A stretch of DNA of 10,062 nt from Rhodospirillales bacterium (lineage in GTDB: Bacteria; Pseudomonadota; Alphaproteobacteria; Rhodospirillales; Casp-alpha2), in assembly GCA_016187325.1 (NCBI GenBank), contig JACPJY010000038.1, positions 1-10,062 of the forward strand, written 5' to 3'. The position numbers were made by a program, and so were the translations under genes. This document shows positions 6,782-10,062 of this stretch, piece by piece (the first letter of the stretch is position 1; the number at the start of each line of letters is the position of its first letter). The notes below the pieces were generated by a model that saw only the letters and a program-made list of their open reading frames with translations, was not told the origin of the DNA and did no database searches.

Positions 6782-6832
6782 CGTGCGGCTCGACGCGATC
6801 GAATTTTATCCGCAAACGAGGACGAGGGGCCG

Positions 6833-8002
6833 ATGAAAATAGATACCATGCTGGTGCACCGGGGCCGTCACCCCCAGAAAAACTACGGGATCGTCAACCC
6901 GCCCGTCTATCATGCCTCGACGGTCACGTTTCCGAGTGTTGCCGACTACGAGGAATCTAAGGAAAAGCCGTTCGAGGGCGTCCACTATGGCCGCACCGGC
7001 ACGCCGACGACGTTCGCGCTCGAAGAAGCGGTGACCGCGCTGCACGGCGGCCACCGCACCATATCCTCGCCGTCCGGCCTCGCCGCCATCGCTTCCACGC
7101 TGTTCGCGCTGCTGAAGAAGGGCGACCACCTGCTGCTCGCCGACAACGTCTACGGGCCGACGCGGTTCCGCGTCGCCGATCCGATGCTGGCCAGGGCCGG
7201 CGTGGAGGTCACTTTCTTCGACCCGCTCAGAGGCATTGGCGGCCTGATTCGGCCCGAGACCCGCGTCGCCTATTTCGAATCCCCCGGCTCGCTAACCTTC
7301 GAGATGCTCGACGTCAGGAGGACCGCCGCCGAGGCCAAGGCCGCCGGCTTGACCGTGGTGATGGACAACACCTGGGCGTCGCCGCTCTACTTTCGTCCAC
7401 TCAAGCACGGCGTTGACGTCGTCATCGAGGCGGGAACGAAATACATCGGCGGTCATGCCGACGTCATGCTCGGCACGACGACGGTGAAGACATCGGAATT
7501 ATTCCAGACCATCAAGTGGACGACCAACGCCATGGGCATTTGCGCTGGCCCCGATGACTGCTATCTCGGCCTGCGCGGCTTGCGCACGCTGTCGGTGCGG
7601 CTGGAGCGCCATCAGAAGAGTGCGCTCACCCTCGCCCGCTGGCTGCAGAAGCGCCCCGAGGTCGACCGCGTGCTCCACCCGGCTTTGCCGGATCACCCGG
7701 GCCACAAGATTTGGAAGCGCGACTTCGGTGGCTCCTCCGGGCTGTTCGGCTTCGTGCTCAAGGAAGGCTATTCGAAGGCGGCGGTCGACGCGTTGCTCAA
7801 CGGCATGCAACTGTTCGGCCTCGGCGACAGCTGGGGCGGCTACGAAAGCCTGTTGATCCCAACCAACCCGGGCAAGATCCGCACCGCCACCAAGTGGCGG
7901 GGCCCGGGGCCGTCGTTCCGAATCCATGCCGGGCTCGAGGATACCGATGACCTGATCGCCGATCTGGAAAAAGGCTTCGCGCGTCTCAACGCGGCTGCAT
8001 GA
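6833..8002 (+). CDS. metC: Cystathionine beta-lyase
   Basis: A 389-residue PLP enzyme of the Cys/Met metabolism family, which cleaves cystathionine to homocysteine, pyruvate and ammonia in the methionine pathway. The Schiff-base lysine is K203 in GTKYIGGHAD; HYGRTGTPT (51-59) contributes the cofactor phosphate contacts from the neighbouring subunit; SSPSGLAAI at 78-86 is the PLP-binding glycine loop; and DNTWASP at 178-184 holds the aspartate that binds the pyridine nitrogen. GDSWGGYESL at 331-340, with Trp after Ser, is the feature that marks beta-lyases of the MetC type against gamma-synthases and gamma-lyases. FRIHAGLED near 362-370 carries the substrate carboxylate arginine. The ATG at 6833 has GAGG five bases before it. 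It diverges from aapJ and overlaps znuB by 17 bp tail to tail. Promiscuous C-S lyase activity on cysteine is possible, as in other MetC proteins. Confidence 0.93.
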   Translation: MKIDTMLVHRGRHPQKNYGIVNPPVYHASTVTFPSVADYEESKEKPFEGVHYGRTGTPTTFALEEAVTALHGGHRTISSPSGLAAIASTLFALLKKGDHLLLADNVYGPTRFRVADPMLARAGVEVTFFDPLRGIGGLIRPETRVAYFESPGSLTFEMLDVRRTAAEAKAAGLTVVMDNTWASPLYFRPLKHGVDVVIEAGTKYIGGHADVMLGTTTVKTSELFQTIKWTTNAMGICAGPDDCYLGLRGLRTLSVRLERHQKSALTLARWLQKRPEVDRVLHPALPDHPGHKIWKRDFGGSSGLFGFVLKEGYSKAAVDALLNGMQLFGLGDSWGGYESLLIPTNPGKIRTATKWRGPGPSFRIHAGLEDTDDLIADLEKGFARLNAAA

Positions 8003-8780
8003 GCGGCGGCATCGCCGTCGCCAGCAGGAACAAGGCAAACGCCGCGACCACGATCGACGGGCCGGACGGCGTGTCGAGGACGACCGAGCCCCACAAACCG
8101 CCGGCTACCGCGCCGCACCCCAGTACTCCCGCCAACACCGCCATCTGCTCGGGCGAGCGGGCAAATCGCCGCGCCGCCGCGGCCGGAATGATGATCAGCG
8201 ACGTCACCAGCAGCACGCCGACCACCTTCATCGCCAGCGCCACCACCACCGCCAGCAGCACCATGAAGGCGAGGTTGACGGCGGTGACTGGAACGCCTTC
8301 GACGGATGCCAACTCCTCGTGCACGGTCGCTGACAGCAACGGCCGCCACAGCCACGCCAACGCTGCGATCACCAGTGCGCCGCCCAGGTAGATCATTGCG
8401 ATGTCGTTGGCCGAGATTGCCAGCACGTCGCCGAACAAATACGACATCAGATCGACGCGCTGGGTCTCCATAAACGCCAGCGCGATTAACCCCAGTGCCA
8501 GGGTGGCGTGGGCAAGGATGCCAAGCAGCGTATCGTCGCTGAGCCGGGCCCGCCGCTGCATCGCCACCAGGCTGAGCGCGATCATGGCGCACACCGCGAA
8601 GATGCCGACATTGAGGTTGATGCCGAGCAGGAACCCAAGCGCCACCCCGAGCAGGGCGGAATGCGATAGCGTGCTGCCGAAGAACGCCATCCGCCGCCAC
8701 ACAACGAAAGCACCGAGGGGCCCGGCCACCGCCGCGACACCACAGCCGCCGACCAGCGCACGGACCAGGAAGTCATCCAT
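7986..8780 (-). CDS. znuB: Zinc ABC transporter permease
   Basis: A 264-residue integral membrane protein of the ABC-3 (ZnuB/MntB/TroC) family that forms the inner-membrane channel for zinc. It is almost entirely hydrophobic, with about eight or nine membrane segments. Family landmarks include RRMAFFGSTLSHSALLGVALG at about 29-49, YLFGDVLAI at about 114-122, and KVVGVLLVTSLIIIPAAAAR at about 185-204. I start it at the ATG 8778-8780, which gives the family N-terminus MDDFLVRALVGG; the open frame continues 43 codons upstream, but those residues are a shadow of the znuC tail. GGGGAG stands 10 nt upstream. It overlaps the znuC stop by 8 bp, a sign of translational coupling, and its last 17 bp overlap the metC 3' end on the other strand. 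Confidence 0.93.
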   Translation of the reverse strand: MDDFLVRALVGGCGVAAVAGPLGAFVVWRRMAFFGSTLSHSALLGVALGFLLGINLNVGIFAVCAMIALSLVAMQRRARLSDDTLLGILAHATLALGLIALAFMETQRVDLMSYLFGDVLAISANDIAMIYLGGALVIAALAWLWRPLLSATVHEELASVEGVPVTAVNLAFMVLLAVVVALAMKVVGVLLVTSLIIIPAAAARRFARSPEQMAVLAGVLGCGAVAGGLWGSVVLDTPSGPSIVVAAFALFLLATAMPPLMQPR

Positions 8781-9609
8781 GGGCGTTGTGCTCCCCTTGG
8801 GGATCGTGCGCCTGACCACGATCGTGGTCTGGCACGGCGCCCCGGCCGAGCGGCACCACATGGCCGTCAGCGGCGTGGTCGTGGTCGTGCTCGTGGTGAT
8901 AGACGGCAATCGTGCTCGCCACCTGCTTGCCGAACAGCGCGATATAGGCCGGATCGTTGGTGACGCTCTCCGGATGGCCGGCGCAGCAGACGTGATGATT
9001 GAGACACACCACCTTATCGGTGTCCGCCATCACCAGGTGCAAATCGTGCGACACCATCAGCACACCGCAACGACGCCGGTCGCGGATGCGGGTGATCAGC
9101 CGGTAGAGCTCGGCCTGGCCGTTGACATCGATGCCCTGGCACGGTTCGTCGAGCACCAGCATGTCCGGGTCGCGGAGCAGCGCGCGCGCCAGCAGGATGC
9201 GCCGAAACTCCCCACCGGATGCCGCCTGCACAGGTGTTTCCATCACCGCCGCGGCGCCGACCTCGTCGAGCGCCGCCCGCGCTTCCGCCTCGCCGCGCCT
9301 GCACTTGGCGCCAAGGGTGAGGAACCGCCCGACGGTCAGCGGCAGGGTGGAGTCGATGTGAATGTGCTGCGGCATATAGCCGATGGCGAGGCCGTCGCGC
9401 CGCCAGACGCTGCCCCGGTCGGGCTTCAGCAAGCCGAGCATGACCCGCACCACGGTCGTCTTGCCGGCGCCGTTAGGGCCGATCAGCGTGACGATCTCGC
9501 CGGCGCCGACGGTGACATCGACGCTGGCCAGGATGACATTGCCGCCGCGGCTGACGGTTATGCCCCGCGCTTCGACCAGCGTTCCAGCATGCCTCGCGGT
9601 GATGTTCAT
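8773..9609 (-). CDS. znuC: Zinc ABC transporter ATP-binding protein with histidine-rich tail
   Basis: A 278-residue ATPase that drives zinc uptake through ZnuB. Walker A GPNGAGKTT lies at 44-52, Q-loop YMPQ at 78-81, signature ASGGEFRR at 130-137 (SGGE in place of LSGGQ, usual in ZnuC), Walker B MLVLDEPCQGID at 150-161, and the switch histidine in VSHDLH at 188. LNHHVCCAGHPESV at 203-216 is a ZnuC family segment. The conserved fold ends near residue 235; the remaining about 40 residues are hydrophilic and carry ten histidines in groups such as YHHEHDHDH and PDHDRGQAHD, a likely zinc-binding tail. The ATG is 15 bp after the zur stop with a weak G-rich ribosome site, so zur, znuC and znuB form one transcription unit. 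Confidence 0.94.
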   Translation of the reverse strand: MNITARHAGTLVEARGITVSRGGNVILASVDVTVGAGEIVTLIGPNGAGKTTVVRVMLGLLKPDRGSVWRRDGLAIGYMPQHIHIDSTLPLTVGRFLTLGAKCRRGEAEARAALDEVGAAAVMETPVQAASGGEFRRILLARALLRDPDMLVLDEPCQGIDVNGQAELYRLITRIRDRRRCGVLMVSHDLHLVMADTDKVVCLNHHVCCAGHPESVTNDPAYIALFGKQVASTIAVYHHEHDHDHAADGHVVPLGRGAVPDHDRGQAHDPQGEHNAHG

Positions 9610-9624
9610 CGCACCCGACCCCGC

Positions 9625-10062
9625 CTAGTCCTGTCGGCAGTTAGGGCACTCGCCCTCGATCTCGATAGTGCGACGGCCGACCGCGAACCCGGCGCGCGCC
9701 GCGCTCAAGCGGATGGCGTCGTCGATGGCCGAGTCGTTGAGCTCGGCCGCCTGCCCGCAGGTACGGCAGATCAGGAACTGGCCGCCGTGCGGTGTGTCTG
9801 GATCGGGACAGCCGACGAACGAGTTGCGGCTCTCGATGCGGTGGACGAGGCCCTGTTCGCGCAGGAAATCGAGCGCCCGGTACACCGTCGGCGGCGCCGC
9901 GCCGCTGCGCTCCGACTTCAGCGCATCGAGGATATCGTAGGCGCCGAGCGGCCGGTGACCGCCCCACACCAGTTCCAGCACCCGCCGCCGGATCGGTGTC
10001 AGCCGCACGCCGCGGTCGCGGCACAGTGCCGCGGCGCGATCCAGGGCGTCCTTCAGGCAGTG
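9625..10062 (-). CDS. zur: Zinc uptake regulator Zur, Fur family (5' partial)
   Basis: A Fur-family, zinc-responsive repressor that would shut off zinc uptake genes when zinc is ample. The frame stays open to the window edge: 18 more residues precede the internal GTG at 10006-10008, and they read as a genuine Zur N-terminus (HCLKDALDRAAALCRDRG, leading into VRLTPIRRRVLELVW). The true start therefore lies outside the window, and 145 residues are visible. The winged-helix recognition region is PPTVYRALDFLREQGLVHRI (about 57-76). Structural zinc cysteines are seen as ICRTC (99, 102) and CPNC (139, 142). Further metal ligands are probably among C85 and H92 in SFVGC...PHGGQF. It is the first visible gene of the zur-znuC-znuB operon, so self-regulation is likely, but no Zur box is within the window. 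Confidence 0.93.
   Translation of the reverse strand, partial: HCLKDALDRAAALCRDRGVRLTPIRRRVLELVWGGHRPLGAYDILDALKSERSGAAPPTVYRALDFLREQGLVHRIESRNSFVGCPDPDTPHGGQFLICRTCGQAAELNDSAIDDAIRLSAARAGFAVGRRTIEIEGECPNCRQD

Larger units (their letters stand above)
6592..6832. promoter_or_regulatory. Divergent aapJ/metC promoter region
   Basis: This 241-bp non-coding region must hold the start signals for aapJ (leftward) and metC (rightward). It is visibly more AT-rich than the flanking genes. Ribosome sites are seen at both ends: AGGGAG for aapJ (6601-6606) and GAGG for metC (6824-6827). The clearest elements are the metC promoter candidate and the palindrome listed separately. For aapJ only a -35-like TTGAAC on the minus strand (6703-6698) is seen, with no convincing -10, so that promoter is unresolved. 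I see no SAM-type riboswitch. Confidence 0.7.

Noticed and set aside
6782..6832. SAM-type riboswitch in the metC leader
   Set aside because: The inferred leader is only about 45 nt and shows no pseudoknot-like or multi-stem layout.
7840..8700. 286-codon minus-strand frame over znuB and the metC end
   Set aside because: Shadow frame of znuB with Arg/Gly-rich sequence; the znuB frame shows the real membrane protein pattern.

Overview
The window reads as chromosomal DNA of an alphaproteobacterium: it is GC-rich by eye, and the gene content is a general L-amino acid permease operon (aapJQMP) next to metC, cysteine synthase and mercaptopyruvate sulfurtransferase genes, and a zur-znuC-znuB zinc uptake operon. 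This combination is typical of Rhizobiales/Rhodospirillales-type genomes; I cannot name a genus. Almost all of the window is coding. I see no insertion sequence, phage gene, tRNA, rRNA or CRISPR array.

Layout, left to right. (1) 1-323, plus: the C-terminal part of an ADP-ribose pyrophosphatase (nudF type), cut by the window edge. (2) 388-2252, plus: a cysteine synthase-like PLP enzyme and a two-domain 3-mercaptopyruvate sulfurtransferase, two bases apart and probably co-transcribed. (3) 2300-6591, minus: aapJ, aapQ, aapM and aapP, a complete polar amino acid ABC importer, facing sseA tail to tail. The only sizeable gap in the operon (147 bp, aapJ-aapQ) encodes two RNA hairpins. (4) 6592-6832: a 241-bp divergent promoter region between aapJ and metC. 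It holds a 22-bp near-perfect palindrome that fills the -35/-10 spacer of the best metC promoter candidate. (5) 6833-8002, plus: metC, cystathionine beta-lyase. (6) 7986-10062, minus: zur (5' end beyond the window), znuC with a histidine-rich tail, and znuB, tightly packed; znuB and metC overlap by 17 bp at their 3' ends.

How the genes fit together: CysK makes cysteine, MetC converts cystathionine to homocysteine on the way to methionine, SseA handles sulfur from 3-mercaptopyruvate (the deamination product of cysteine), and the Aap transporter imports amino acids. The central block is therefore a sulfur amino acid and amino acid uptake neighbourhood. The right end is a separate zinc homeostasis unit in which Zur would repress the transporter when zinc is sufficient.

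The genes belong to known families and I did not find a convincing new multi-gene system. The less explained signals are non-coding or domain-level: the metC-promoter palindrome, the paired hairpins between aapJ and aapQ, the histidine-rich ZnuC tail, and an atypical substrate loop in the cysteine synthase homologue.
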